Source of the DNA: Streptococcus mitis
Lineage (GTDB): Bacteria; Bacillota; Bacilli; Lactobacillales; Streptococcaceae
DNA: 64,000 bases
Assembly: GCF_023109105.1 (NCBI RefSeq)
Contig: NZ_JALDTZ010000004.1
Span: forward strand, 1-64,000
Direction of reading: 5' to 3'
The position numbers and the translations under genes were made by a program. Below the pieces are notes generated by a model. The model saw nothing but the letters and a program-made list of their open reading frames with translations, made no database searches and was not told where the DNA came from. Positions 57,033 to 64,000 of the stretch are shown piece after piece. The stretch's first letter is position 1, and each line of letters opens with the position of its first letter.

Positions 57033-57261
57033 GTTCCATCTCCTCAATCAACCAGTCAAGGTTCTTACGGGCTTTCTTCAGGTCTTCAAGACCGTTCTTC
57101 TCTTTGTAGCGAAGTAAATACTCAACTGCACTGCACCAGCGGTGCGCTTCCATTTCAGTCTTGCCTTTGATGAAATTAGCTGTAACATCCTTTACTTCGA
57201 GACCATGAGTCCCGATGTAATGATTTGGTTTGTTTATGCTGTCAATTATTTCTGGGTCCAT
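57025..57261 (-). CDS. DUF3310 family phage protein
   Basis: 78 aa from the ATG at 57259-57261, which has GGAGG 7 nt upstream. The signature NKPNHYIGTHGLEVKDVTANFI ... CSAVEYLLRYKEKNGLEDLKKARKNLDWLIEE is characteristic of DUF3310, a widespread phage protein family linked to nucleotide kinase-like genes. Function unknown. Overlaps both neighbours. Confidence 0.85.
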   Translation of the reverse strand: MDPEIIDSINKPNHYIGTHGLEVKDVTANFIKGKTEMEAHRWCSAVEYLLRYKEKNGLEDLKKARKNLDWLIEEMEHE

Positions 57262-57602
57262 TTGATAGCCTCCAAAAGTTCTAAGATTATTCGGTTCCAT
57301 TCTTCGATTGTTGTTTCTCTAAAATCAAACTGAGACATCATTTCAGCTCTTTTGAATAATGCCCTCTTAAAGAATAAAGTTTTTCTGAAAAAATTCATGT
57401 CATCTGTTTTAAATTCGGTTATGATTTTCTTTCCATAACCCTCTATCTCTACATGGACTCTTGTTTTTCTATAGAGAGGTAGAGGCTCCGCCCAAACACT
57501 TCCTTTCAAGTCTGATTCATCGACTTTCTTAAGCATTAACGATATCTTCTTAGCTTCACTCTCTTTTTTAGCACCACTGAACGGGTATCTTTTTGGTCTC
57601 AT
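57246..57602 (-). CDS. Phage hypothetical protein
   Basis: 118 aa. Basic N-terminus (MRPKRYPFSGAKKESEAKKISLMLKKVDES), then beta-type core and aromatic C-terminus (EEWNRIILELLEAIKWTQK). No family recognised. Start ATG at 57600-57602 overlaps the upstream HNH gene by 4 bp. Confidence 0.7.
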   Translation of the reverse strand: MRPKRYPFSGAKKESEAKKISLMLKKVDESDLKGSVWAEPLPLYRKTRVHVEIEGYGKKIITEFKTDDMNFFRKTLFFKRALFKRAEMMSQFDFRETTIEEWNRIILELLEAIKWTQK

Positions 57603-58147
57603 TCCTTATCCTCCAAAAGCTCTGGGTTTTCGTAGATTCTCGCTCTAACAGTAGACCAATCACACCCATAATATGATGCGATCCAATTTATTGACTTACC
57701 TTCTTTAACAAACACCTTTAATTCCTCTTTTGGTATGAGGACTCGTTTTTTCATCTTCATACCTTTCCTGTTATGATTAGCCTTGCCAATTTTTTGTCTA
57801 TGAGCTTCTGAAAAAACCCTCCCCTTATTATGTTTACTGTTATGAGCTTTATTTAGAATAAGAGAAAGGTTTTCTTTTCTTGAGTCTAACTTGTTCTCAT
57901 TCAAATGATGCACACTATACTCAAATGGAATTCTTGTTTTCAACCAGTATTGCATTAAAAGTCTGTGTATATGAATCTTTTCGTTATGAATTGAAACAGC
58001 AGGATAGAGACCGTGTAAATATATCTTTTTTCTTCCCAAAGTAGGTTTTTGCTGATACCACAAGATTGCCTTCTCTAATTCAGAATAATCAACAAGACAT
58101 TCACACTCATTGCTAAAATCAATTTTCGCTTGTCTTTTTACCGTCAA
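57599..58147 (-). CDS. HNH homing-type endonuclease with NUMOD3-like tail
   Basis: 182 aa. HNH core IHRLLMQYWLKTRIPFEYSVHHLNENKLDSRKENLSLILN; the tail FSEAHRQKIGKANHNRKGMKMKK and a helix-turn-helix-like end (SINWIASYYGCDWSTVRARIYE) are typical of intron or free-standing phage homing endonucleases. It may be a selfish insert rather than a phage function. It overlaps the YopX gene by 29 bp. Confidence 0.85.
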   Translation of the reverse strand: MTVKRQAKIDFSNECECLVDYSELEKAILWYQQKPTLGRKKIYLHGLYPAVSIHNEKIHIHRLLMQYWLKTRIPFEYSVHHLNENKLDSRKENLSLILNKAHNSKHNKGRVFSEAHRQKIGKANHNRKGMKMKKRVLIPKEELKVFVKEGKSINWIASYYGCDWSTVRARIYENPELLEDKE

Positions 58148-58535
58148 TTAAATCACCATCCTCCCAAATATTGCCGATGATTTCTTCATGCTCAGTCCAC
58201 GCATATCCTTCTCTTAAGTCTTTTAGGTATACAGCTGGCATTCCTCCCCAATACGTACCGCCATATTCTTTTTCTATATAGACTTCGTGCAGGCATCCTC
58301 TTGTACATTTGATAATATCTCCGACAAAGACCTCCTTACCGTTCTTATCTTTGAGCCCTGTTGATTGCATGAGGACAACATCTTCTCCATTTCGCTTATC
58401 TTCAAATTTTAACGGAACCGATGTAGAGCCATCGCTAAACTTCCCTATGATTTCCTTTCTGACAAATGAAATCATCAGTATTTCATCAATCATTTTTTCT
58501 GCTAACACATCCCACGCTCTAAATCTTGGTTTCAT
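58119..58535 (-). CDS. YopX-family phage protein
   Basis: 138 aa from the ATG at 58533-58535 with GAGGAGG upstream; the frame is open 12 codons further. It shows the YopX pattern: KPRFRAWDVLAEKMI, LMQSTGLKDKNGKEVFVGDIIKC, EIIGNIWEDGDLI. A conserved small phage protein of unknown role. Confidence 0.88.
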   Translation of the reverse strand: MKPRFRAWDVLAEKMIDEILMISFVRKEIIGKFSDGSTSVPLKFEDKRNGEDVVLMQSTGLKDKNGKEVFVGDIIKCTRGCLHEVYIEKEYGGTYWGGMPAVYLKDLREGYAWTEHEEIIGNIWEDGDLIDGKKTSEN

Positions 58536-59025
58536 TCGGCAAATCCTCCTCTTTGACAAACGTACCGTCAATCCAACGACCCTTGCGGTCTTTGATTTCT
58601 TGGTAAGCTAATTTAAAGCATTCTTCGAAACTATAACCTAGCGATGTACTGATTAATTTTAACCAATTGATAGAAGATGATAGAAAATCCTTGCATATCA
58701 GTTTGTTTTCCCAGTTACAACTCAGTTGAAAGTTACTGATGTCTGAGTTTAAAAATTTGAAGTAACTAAGCACATCTATTTCAAAAGATACTTTAGAAGC
58801 ATCAAAAATCTCCTGCACATCTATTTTGCTCAACAAGGCCAGCCCGACAATTACGACTGCACAATCTCCGATACTGTCCTTGGTTAACTGCTCATTCTTC
58901 TTGAGATAGCCTGCGCATAACTCACCGAACTCCTCGCTTAATTTCAAAGACTGCTTGTCTAGCCGTCCACCGTTTTCTAAATCACGGTCAATAAACCATT
59001 GTTTTACATTTTCTAGTGTGTTCAT
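58519..59025 (-). CDS. MazG-like nucleotide pyrophosphohydrolase
   Basis: 168 aa. The catalytic EExE-type helix is LSEEFGELCAG (about residues 28-38) with a second helix KDSIGDCAVVIVGL containing the metal-binding Asp. MazG proteins hydrolyse NTPs and in phages may lower (p)ppGpp or unusual nucleotides. The long middle insert (about 60-130) is atypical. Start ATG with GAGGT-like site. Confidence 0.75.
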   Translation of the reverse strand: MNTLENVKQWFIDRDLENGGRLDKQSLKLSEEFGELCAGYLKKNEQLTKDSIGDCAVVIVGLALLSKIDVQEIFDASKVSFEIDVLSYFKFLNSDISNFQLSCNWENKLICKDFLSSSINWLKLISTSLGYSFEECFKLAYQEIKDRKGRWIDGTFVKEEDLPNETKI

Positions 59026-59036
59026 AGTAATACCTC

Positions 59037-59573
59037 TTATTCTCTTTCTAAAGCCATTCCGATTTTCTCGTTATAGTAACTCAAAACCTTGCTTTGGTTC
59101 ATCTTTGTTTGTGTGATGTTGTCTATAAAAAATTCCAAATCTGCACTCATTTCATCCAACAACTTAACAACTTTCAACTGATATCCCATATCAGGGACGT
59201 CAATCTTTATCTTTGACAATCTAGCTAGTGACAACCCTGGTTGATTGTCGCCGTCTGCACAACGTTCTATCTCTTCCCGTTTCATCAACAGCCAGTGAAA
59301 TAAATATCGCTTATCTATCATTTCTTTTGGCTCAATTCTGAAGCTATCATCGTCCATCCAAAATGGATCTCGATGAAAATAAACAGCACCAACCGTACCC
59401 TTGCGAGTCAAGCGGATTGTGTCGCTCTCACAATTGAATTTATCTGTAGTTCCCTTTGCTTTCATACCAGCGCCATAAATATAATATGCACCTTCGCTAA
59501 CTTTACCACGCTTACCTGGAATTAAGCCACAAACGTCTAGTAATCCATACTTTTTTATATTGTCTGGTTTCAT
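59037..59573 (-). CDS. Half-size type I specificity (S)-like subunit
   Basis: 178 aa, one target-recognition domain rather than the usual two. The start (KYGLLDVCGLIPGKRGKVSEGAYYIYGAGMKAKGTTDKFN) and the end with a coiled coil (QLKVVKLLDEMSADLEFFIDNIT) match a single TRD-spacer unit. It is translationally coupled (ATGA) to the upstream N6-methylase gene. Together they form an M plus half-S module with no restriction gene nearby. Confidence 0.85.
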   Translation of the reverse strand: MKPDNIKKYGLLDVCGLIPGKRGKVSEGAYYIYGAGMKAKGTTDKFNCESDTIRLTRKGTVGAVYFHRDPFWMDDDSFRIEPKEMIDKRYLFHWLLMKREEIERCADGDNQPGLSLARLSKIKIDVPDMGYQLKVVKLLDEMSADLEFFIDNITQTKMNQSKVLSYYNEKIGMALERE

Positions 59574-60487
59574 TCTAATCCTACTGCAAAATTATAAGCC
59601 AATAAATAATCATCTAAGACCTTGTGGCATTTCGTTATGAAAGCTTTTAAATCAATATCTGCATTAAAAAACTGAATCAACATCAATTGACTAGCTAAAT
59701 GTTTTTCAAGGTGGTCGATTGCCATTTGGTCTAGTTCCGCATTTACTTGGTCAATGTCTATTTCTTCCTTCTCTACAGGCTTGCTTGGCGCAACCCATCT
59801 AAAATCCGAATCCAATGTATCAGATTCTTGGTATTCAATCTTTTGGGTCTTACAGTCATATATCTCTTTTGAAATCTCAGGACTATTTTTTTCTTTGTCA
59901 ATGACTAAGAAAATCACGTTGATAGATGTGTCTTCAAATCCATTTTGAATCTCATTCAATTCAACAAGGTTATTCCCTACCAGCTCTCTCAATTTCCTTT
60001 CAGATTGACGGTAAGCAATACCAGGAAACATGATATAGAATCCGTATCGTTTCGTGTAGGTCATCGACTTCAACAGAAAAATATCATCAACAACACCTGA
60101 CTTTTTCCACGGGAACAATTCTTTAATAGCCTGTTGGTCTTCTTCTGGTAAATCTTTCAATTTCAGAGAATAAGGTGGATTCATTGCAATTGCATCCACT
60201 TGTATATCTGATTGATAAGTGAAAAAACTCTGATTACTCACGACTGCATGAGGAAAATTGCTTTTCAACGCTTCACAACTTTCCTCCTGAATTTCTACCG
60301 CATGAAAATCAGTCATACTGATAAACTGCTCTAGCTGTCCAGATCCTGCTGCACCATCAAAAACAGATACATTCTCACCACAATATTGTTTGACTTTTTG
60401 AGCTAAGTATTGACGTAAAGGCTTACCCGTCACATACTCGGCAAATTTATTGGCTTTCTCACGGTTATTGTGTTCAACAAACGTCAT
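59570..60487 (-). CDS. N6-adenine DNA methyltransferase (type I M-like)
   Basis: 305 aa. Motif I FDGAAGSGQLEQF (about residues 44-56), motif IV NPPY in IAMNPPYSLKL (about 108-111). The C-terminal helical part (DQMAIDHLEKHLASQLMLIQF) may contact the S-like subunit. It methylates adenines and would protect phage DNA. Start ATG at 60485-60487 overlaps DUF1372 by 4 bp. No restriction partner in the window. Confidence 0.9.
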   Translation of the reverse strand: MTFVEHNNREKANKFAEYVTGKPLRQYLAQKVKQYCGENVSVFDGAAGSGQLEQFISMTDFHAVEIQEESCEALKSNFPHAVVSNQSFFTYQSDIQVDAIAMNPPYSLKLKDLPEEDQQAIKELFPWKKSGVVDDIFLLKSMTYTKRYGFYIMFPGIAYRQSERKLRELVGNNLVELNEIQNGFEDTSINVIFLVIDKEKNSPEISKEIYDCKTQKIEYQESDTLDSDFRWVAPSKPVEKEEIDIDQVNAELDQMAIDHLEKHLASQLMLIQFFNADIDLKAFITKCHKVLDDYLLAYNFAVGLE

Positions 60488-60744
60488 AACATTACCTCAT
60501 CCCCTACTCTGATTTTCTCAAATTGCTCTCTAGTAACTACGAACACCCCGTAATCTCTGATAGTCACTGTATACAGCTTCCCATGCCGTCCTTTCTCAAG
60601 GACTCTACCAAATATCTCAGCACCTGCGTTATCCGCCTTGTAGACGACCATTGGCTTCTTCTCTTCCAAATCTCGAATCCTGTCCATCTGCCAGATGTTC
60701 AATCCAGCAGAGACAAGAATCCAGATAGCTATGAATCGTTTCAT
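60484..60744 (-). CDS. DUF1372 family phage protein
   Basis: 86 aa. The N-terminal hydrophobic segment (FIAIWILVSAGLNIWQM) is a probable membrane anchor or signal; the rest is beta-rich (LYTVTIRDYGVFVVTREQFEKIRVGDEV). DUF1372 occurs in streptococcal and lactococcal phages. Function unknown. Overlaps both neighbours by 4 bp. Confidence 0.82.
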   Translation of the reverse strand: MKRFIAIWILVSAGLNIWQMDRIRDLEEKKPMVVYKADNAGAEIFGRVLEKGRHGKLYTVTIRDYGVFVVTREQFEKIRVGDEVML

Positions 60745-61217
60745 TCTGTGACCTCCTCAAATTTCATAAACGTCATCCAATGCGTCGTCCCACGTTGTTG
60801 GCCGAAAAGTGGTTGATGCGGAACTAATTCCAAAATTTCCTTAACGTTTACCTGGGCATCGGACCATTTAAAAATAAGTGTTCCACCTATTTTCAAGACC
60901 CTAAAACATTCTTCAAAACCTTGTTGCAAGTCTAATCTCCAAGTCAACAAGTCTAGCTGACCATATTGCGCACGCATAAACGATTTCTGGCCAGCCCATA
61001 AAAGGTGTGGCGGATCAAATACAACAAGGTTAAATGTTTCATCATCAAATGGCATATCTCGAAAATCTGCAACAATGTCTGGCTTAACATTGATTTTCTT
61101 TTTGTGAATTTCAAATTCTTCTTCACGTCTATCCATGTATGTTGTGTGTGGCTCTTGTTTATCAAACCAGAACATCCTAGACCCACAGCACGCATCTAGT
61201 ATTCGTATATCTCCCAT
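60741..61217 (-). CDS. Phage class I DNA methyltransferase with DPPH motif
   Basis: 158 aa. The catalytic motif is VVFDPPHLLWAG (DPPH instead of DPPY/DPPW), and motif I resembles ILDACCGSRMFWFDK. SAM-dependent MTase of the small phage type, target unclear. Start ATG at 61215-61217 with GGAGG 7 nt upstream; the frame is open 11 codons more. It overlaps the DUF1642 gene by one base. Confidence 0.82.
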   Translation of the reverse strand: MGDIRILDACCGSRMFWFDKQEPHTTYMDRREEEFEIHKKKINVKPDIVADFRDMPFDDETFNLVVFDPPHLLWAGQKSFMRAQYGQLDLLTWRLDLQQGFEECFRVLKIGGTLIFKWSDAQVNVKEILELVPHQPLFGQQRGTTHWMTFMKFEEVTE

Positions 61218-61942
61218 CACTCCACCTCCTCGACTTCCACGCCTGGGCAATCGAACACCCAGCCGAAGTCTGCGTCTTCTAGTTGTTTGCGAGTGTGTTC
61301 TGAACGAAATTTTTTATCTAGTGTTATATTTTTTAACGTCCAAGCGTGAAGGTGCTTAATCAAGGTTAAGTAACTATATGAGTCTTCAATCCATTTAAAC
61401 CTTACATAATACTTTTTCTCTTCCTCGACCTCGTAGCCGAATTGGTGCATGTTGACAAGGGTTTGAATAGGTTTATTATCTACGTCGTTTAACCAAAAAG
61501 CGAACTTACTATCAATCTTTCCCGACTCGCTTTTTGAAGATAACCAATCCCACACATTGTACTCAAATTCGTCTTTGTGTTCCTCATACCAATCCGCCAC
61601 AAACTTCTTAACTTTGACTTTTTCACGTTCAACCATACCTTCAAGTTTGCCTTGCTCATAACCTTCACGCCATTTTGCATGACTAAAATCCTGTTTAAAT
61701 TCACTCATGATAGCCTTTAGCCAAACTTCACGATCATGGTCTGGCAGTTCTCGTAATCGTGCTAATATGTTCTTGAGATAGCGTGGAGCTTCGTCTGCAT
61801 GACCTGTTTCTGGTTCGTCTAAACGCTTCAAATCGCTTATTATACCGTCTGTTGCTACAACTTTAAAATTATAGCTATTTTTAAGCAACTCATATTTCGA
61901 AATTAATTCTTGTTTATTCGTTCTTAATTCCTGCTTATTCAT
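61217..61942 (-). CDS. DUF1642 family phage protein
   Basis: 241 aa. The C-terminal half is typical for DUF1642 (VKVKKFVADWYEEHKDEFEYNVWDW ... VRFKWIEDSYSYLTL). The N-terminus has a short tandem repeat (NKQEL, then NKQELI), and the frame could be shortened to later starts. Frequent in streptococcal phages near SSB. Function unknown. Confidence 0.85.
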   Translation of the reverse strand: MNKQELRTNKQELISKYELLKNSYNFKVVATDGIISDLKRLDEPETGHADEAPRYLKNILARLRELPDHDREVWLKAIMSEFKQDFSHAKWREGYEQGKLEGMVEREKVKVKKFVADWYEEHKDEFEYNVWDWLSSKSESGKIDSKFAFWLNDVDNKPIQTLVNMHQFGYEVEEEKKYYVRFKWIEDSYSYLTLIKHLHAWTLKNITLDKKFRSEHTRKQLEDADFGWVFDCPGVEVEEVE

Positions 61943-62123
61943 CTTCCAACTCCTTTATTTTCTTCCTCAATTCTTTGTTCTTTTTCTTCAACAAATCGCG
62001 CTCCAGAGCTCTACTCCGTCTCTTGCGTGAATCGCACGGTTTCGAATACTCGATTATCTTCTCTTCGTTTTGTTCTATTGTCCGTTTCAATCCGTCAATG
62101 ACTGTTTGTTTATCATACTTCAT
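61935..62123 (-). CDS. Small coiled-coil phage protein
   Basis: 62 aa, Lys/Glu-rich and helical (KRTIEQNEEKIIEYSKPCDSRKRRSRALERDLLKKKNKELRKKIKELEDE). No family recognised. Overlaps DUF1642 by 8 bp and the upstream 54-aa gene by 11 bp, as usual in this compact region. Confidence 0.7.
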   Translation of the reverse strand: MKYDKQTVIDGLKRTIEQNEEKIIEYSKPCDSRKRRSRALERDLLKKKNKELRKKIKELEDE

Positions 62124-62277
62124 CTTCTAAAAATCTTTCAATAGCTTCTCTATAGGAGACTTCCACCAGACCGTCTAAGTCGTTCAGTGCTTCAATATAG
62201 TCTGGGCGACCTTGCCCGTACTGCTCTTTCAAAAATTCAACAAAGAGATGAATTTCTTGATAGGACATTCCAAACAT
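62113..62277 (-). CDS. 54-aa phage protein
   Basis: Translated by hand as MFGMSYQEIHLFVEFLKEQ..., ending AIERFLEDEV. AGAGGT lies 7 nt before the ATG, and the stop overlaps the next gene start (ATGAAGTATGA). Acidic and helical, no family recognised. The shortness means it is easily missed, but the ribosome site and coupling argue for translation. Confidence 0.7.
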   Translation of the reverse strand: MFGMSYQEIHLFVEFLKEQYGQGRPDYIEALNDLDGLVEVSYREAIERFLEDEV

Positions 62278-62292
62278 ATTTCTTACCTCTCA

Positions 62293-62688
62293 CTAAAACG
62301 GTAAATCATCTTCTTCAAGGGCATATCCTGGCATTTGTTCCTCAATGTTCGAACGGTTAGCTGTATCATCACGCTTTTCAAGTCGCTCGAAATTCTCTGC
62401 GATAACCTCAGTCAGATAGACCCTGCGCCCTTCCTGATTCTCGTAGTTCCTTGTCTGGATGCGACCAGTCACACCGACCAGATTGCCCTTCTTGCACCAT
62501 TCCGCAAACAGCTCCGCCTGCTTGCGCCACATCATACAGTTGATGAAGTCCGCCTCTCGCTCGCCATTGGCTCCCTTGAAGTTCCGATTGACCGCCAGAG
62601 TAAAGGTTGCAACCGCCACATTCGACGGCGTATATTTCAATTCAGGGTCTTTCGTCAAGCGACCTACTAACGTAACATTATTGATCAT
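62293..62688 (-). CDS. ssb: Single-stranded DNA-binding protein
   Basis: 131 aa. OB-fold core [66 protein letters not shown], and the acidic C-terminal tip EEDDLPF that binds partner proteins. Phage copy for replication or recombination. Start at the ATG 62686-62688 after AAGGA; the frame is open eight codons upstream. Overlaps the 34-aa upstream gene by 11 bp. Confidence 0.95.
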   Translation of the reverse strand: MINNVTLVGRLTKDPELKYTPSNVAVATFTLAVNRNFKGANGEREADFINCMMWRKQAELFAEWCKKGNLVGVTGRIQTRNYENQEGRRVYLTEVIAENFERLEKRDDTANRSNIEEQMPGYALEEDDLPF

Positions 62689-62782
62689 CTTTCTTGTCCT
62701 TTCTTGCTGCACGTTCCCCGACTAAATAGCCGAGAAATAGCCACAGAATAGCCATTCCAAATTCTTTAAAAAGTTCAATCAT
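62678..62782 (-). CDS. 34-aa membrane phage peptide
   Basis: Reads [20 protein letters not shown]..., then a basic end [14 protein letters not shown]. One transmembrane helix (about residues 8-21). GGAGGAG 6 nt before its ATG and the ATGATCAATAAT overlap with SSB argue that it is translated. Function unknown. Confidence 0.65.
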   Translation of the reverse strand: MIELFKEFGMAILWLFLGYLVGERAARKDKKDDQ

Positions 62783-63002
62783 TTTCTTCTCCTCCTGAAA
62801 AAGTTGCTAAATAGTAACAATCCTTAGCACCGTAGTCAAACCGTGTCGTCCGCTGACCAATGTGCTTCTGAAACCTTGGATGAGTGATAGCCGAGAAAGC
62901 CCATTGATGGTCTTCCATCTGCTCAATGAGATCATCGACATTGTCAAACGTCCCAAGGTAAAACTTGCAGTGCCCGTTGTAGACGAAGTAGAGCTCTAAC
63001 AT
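62775..63002 (-). CDS. Phage hypothetical protein
   Basis: 75 aa from the ATG at 63000-63002, overlapping the upstream stop as TGATG; GAGG lies upstream. It reads MLELYFVYNGHCKFYLGTFDNVDDLIEQM.... The pattern resembles small phage proteins often next to SSB. Function unknown. Confidence 0.72.
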   Translation of the reverse strand: MLELYFVYNGHCKFYLGTFDNVDDLIEQMEDHQWAFSAITHPRFQKHIGQRTTRFDYGAKDCYYLATFSGGEEND

Positions 63003-63196
63003 CACTCCACCTCGACCGGGTAGAAGTTCCCAAAGGAACCCCTCAATGCCTTGCCAACCTGTAAGGCTGCCGCCCGAGAAACAAACCGCAAGGCTTTCTT
63101 CTCTTCTGAACATGAAATGTCCAAGCCAGTCACACCGATAATTGCGGACCTCAAGAATGGCTTATCCTCTCTTGTCCCATGTTTTAAAATAAACAT
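63002..63196 (-). CDS. Phage hypothetical protein
   Basis: 64 aa from the ATG at 63194-63196 with AGAGG upstream. Sequence FILKHGTREDKPFLRSAIIGVTGLDISCSEEKKALRFVSRAAALQVGKAL. No family recognised. Located between the DnaC-like and the 75-aa gene. Confidence 0.72.
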   Translation of the reverse strand: MFILKHGTREDKPFLRSAIIGVTGLDISCSEEKKALRFVSRAAALQVGKALRGSFGNFYPVEVE

Positions 63197-63210
63197 CAAT
63201 CACCTCTGTT

Positions 63211-63981
63211 CTAAAAATATTGCTTCCGCTTGTTTGTCAAATCATTAAAAACCATCAAATGATCTTTATCTACCCCCTTCATCAGTCTGGACATAAAGGG
63301 TCTGCCATATCTTTTTTGAATATCAGCAGAAATCAAATTCGTGGTAATGATTGTATTTGAACGCTTATTCAGGATATTGTAGAGAATAGTAAACGACCAC
63401 TCACTATCCTTCTCCATACCCAAATCATCCAAAACCAAAAACTTAGCGCTAGCAATTTTGTTGACCAGGAACTCTTCCTGACTAAAATCAGCTTTAATCT
63501 TCATCAGCAGGTCAGTCACGTTGATAAAAATAGCAATCTCTTTCGTGTACTCAGATAGAGCCTTAACCATAGCAAAGGCCAAATGGCTCTTGCCAGTTCC
63601 AGCTTCTCCCTGAAGTACAATGTTGTTTCTAGCTCCCTCGGACCATTCACGACAAATTCTCTTTGCAAAAGCTAGCTTCTCCGCTTCTTTTTCGGTTGGG
63701 GTCTCAAAATTGTCCAAAGTCGCATTTTTTAAAACCTCATCGTAAAGAGAGAACTTCTCAAGATAGTATTTCCTCTCTCGCTCATTCTCAGCGTTGGCCA
63801 GTTCATTAACCCTTGCCTGATTCTCTTCATGGATCCGCTCAGATTCACACATACGACACACAACACTCTCAGTTCTCAATATCTTTATCAAAGGAATGTT
63901 GTGCTTTTCGCAAAGCTCTTCCTGTTGTTCTGTATTCCTGCGATAAGATAAGGCGATTTCCTCAAATACATTTTCTACCAT
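63211..63981 (-). CDS. DnaC-like ATP-binding replication protein
   Basis: 256 aa from the ATG at 63979-63981, with CGGAGG upstream. Walker A GEAGTGKSHLAFAMVKAL, Walker B FLVLDDLGMEKDSEW, sensor ITTNL, and Arg finger-like region RFMSRLMKG. It resembles the DnaC/IstB helicase-loader group used by phages. An N-terminal C-x2-C pair (CRMCESE) may bind zinc. A replication initiator is expected to the right, outside the window. Confidence 0.9.
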   Translation of the reverse strand: MVENVFEEIALSYRRNTEQQEELCEKHNIPLIKILRTESVVCRMCESERIHEENQARVNELANAENERERKYYLEKFSLYDEVLKNATLDNFETPTEKEAEKLAFAKRICREWSEGARNNIVLQGEAGTGKSHLAFAMVKALSEYTKEIAIFINVTDLLMKIKADFSQEEFLVNKIASAKFLVLDDLGMEKDSEWSFTILYNILNKRSNTIITTNLISADIQKRYGRPFMSRLMKGVDKDHLMVFNDLTNKRKQYF

Positions 63982-64000
63982 ACTAGCCGACCTCCGCATT

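Larger units (their letters stand above)
34470..64000 (-). mobile_element. Siphovirus prophage (incomplete in the window)
   Basis: About 29.5 kb of co-directional phage genes: lysis, fibre, tail, head, packaging, regulation and replication from left to right (reverse of transcription). The left limit is between the relQ promoter (34468) and the lysin terminator (34774). The lysogeny genes, main integrase and other att site are outside the window. Hallmarks seen: TerL, portal, HK97-like capsid, tape measure, Dit, Tal, holin and choline-binding amidase. Most of the 34358-34846 gap is AT-rich and holds no gene. Confidence 0.95.

Overview
The window is AT-rich, low-GC Gram-positive DNA of the Streptococcus mitis/pneumoniae group. 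Four things point there: near-identity of many products to pneumococcal proteins as I remember them (enolase, GlgBCDA, LigA, VicRKX, 272-aa NAD kinase); a BOX repeat (boxA-B5-C), which is typical of pneumococcus and its closest relatives; a choline-binding phage lysin; and a RelBE2-type toxin-antitoxin directly upstream of nothing but downstream of vicX, as in pneumococcus. The blocks eno-glg-pulA-ligA, pgm-thioredoxin-like, relBE-vicXKR-mutY and pta-rluD-nadK-relQ are joined differently from the pneumococcal order I recall, so S. mitis, S. oralis or S. pseudopneumoniae is as likely as S. pneumoniae.

Bases 1-20680 are chromosomal core. Reading mostly on the minus strand they hold enolase, a DUF1694 (YueI-like) protein, glycerate kinase with a SerB-like phosphatase, the glycogen operon glgB-glgC-glgD-glgA behind a strong promoter with a perfect CcpA (cre) site, a type I pullulanase, NAD-dependent DNA ligase, an Rgg regulator beside an MFS exporter, and an ABC-F ATPase. 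Phosphoglucomutase and a thioredoxin-like protein follow on the plus strand. Phosphoglucomutase supplies glucose-1-phosphate to GlgC/GlgD, GlgA and GlgB build glycogen, and pullulanase debranches alpha-glucans. Four core genes (DUF1694, ligA, ABC-F, mutY) share an extended -10 box lying exactly 6 nt before the start ATG, so they look leaderless.

Bases 20676-26440 are a small defence island: a two-gene restriction-modification-like system (Eco57I-type N6-adenine methylase plus a GIY-YIG/SF2-helicase protein that ends in a degenerate methylase-like domain) and a RelBE toxin-antitoxin with a clear palindromic operator. Core resumes with vicX-vicK-vicR, a cysteine-free MutY, a BOX element, pta, an RluD-family pseudouridine synthase, NAD kinase and relQ.

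From about 34.5 kb to the right edge lies most of a siphovirus prophage, all on the minus strand, so its genes read from the right edge leftwards: replication (DnaC-like ATPase, SSB, orphan methylases, DUF1642, YopX, DUF3310), two XRE/ArpU-type regulators, a late-operon head, packaging and head genes (HNH, portal, MuF-like, TerL, scaffold, capsid), head-tail and tail genes (with a -1 frameshift pair, tape measure, Dit, Tal), receptor-binding or fibre proteins, holin and a choline-binding amidase. The lysogeny and integration module and the second att site lie beyond base 64000. The most unusual items are (i) a tRNA-like RNA at 55740-55840, preceded by a UUCG hairpin and followed by its own intrinsic terminator, placed at the head of the late genes and behind four 11-bp phased repeats; (ii) the gene order portal-MuF-TerL-scaffold; and (iii) a cluster of G-tracts and hairpins around the HNH gene that could be the packaging site.
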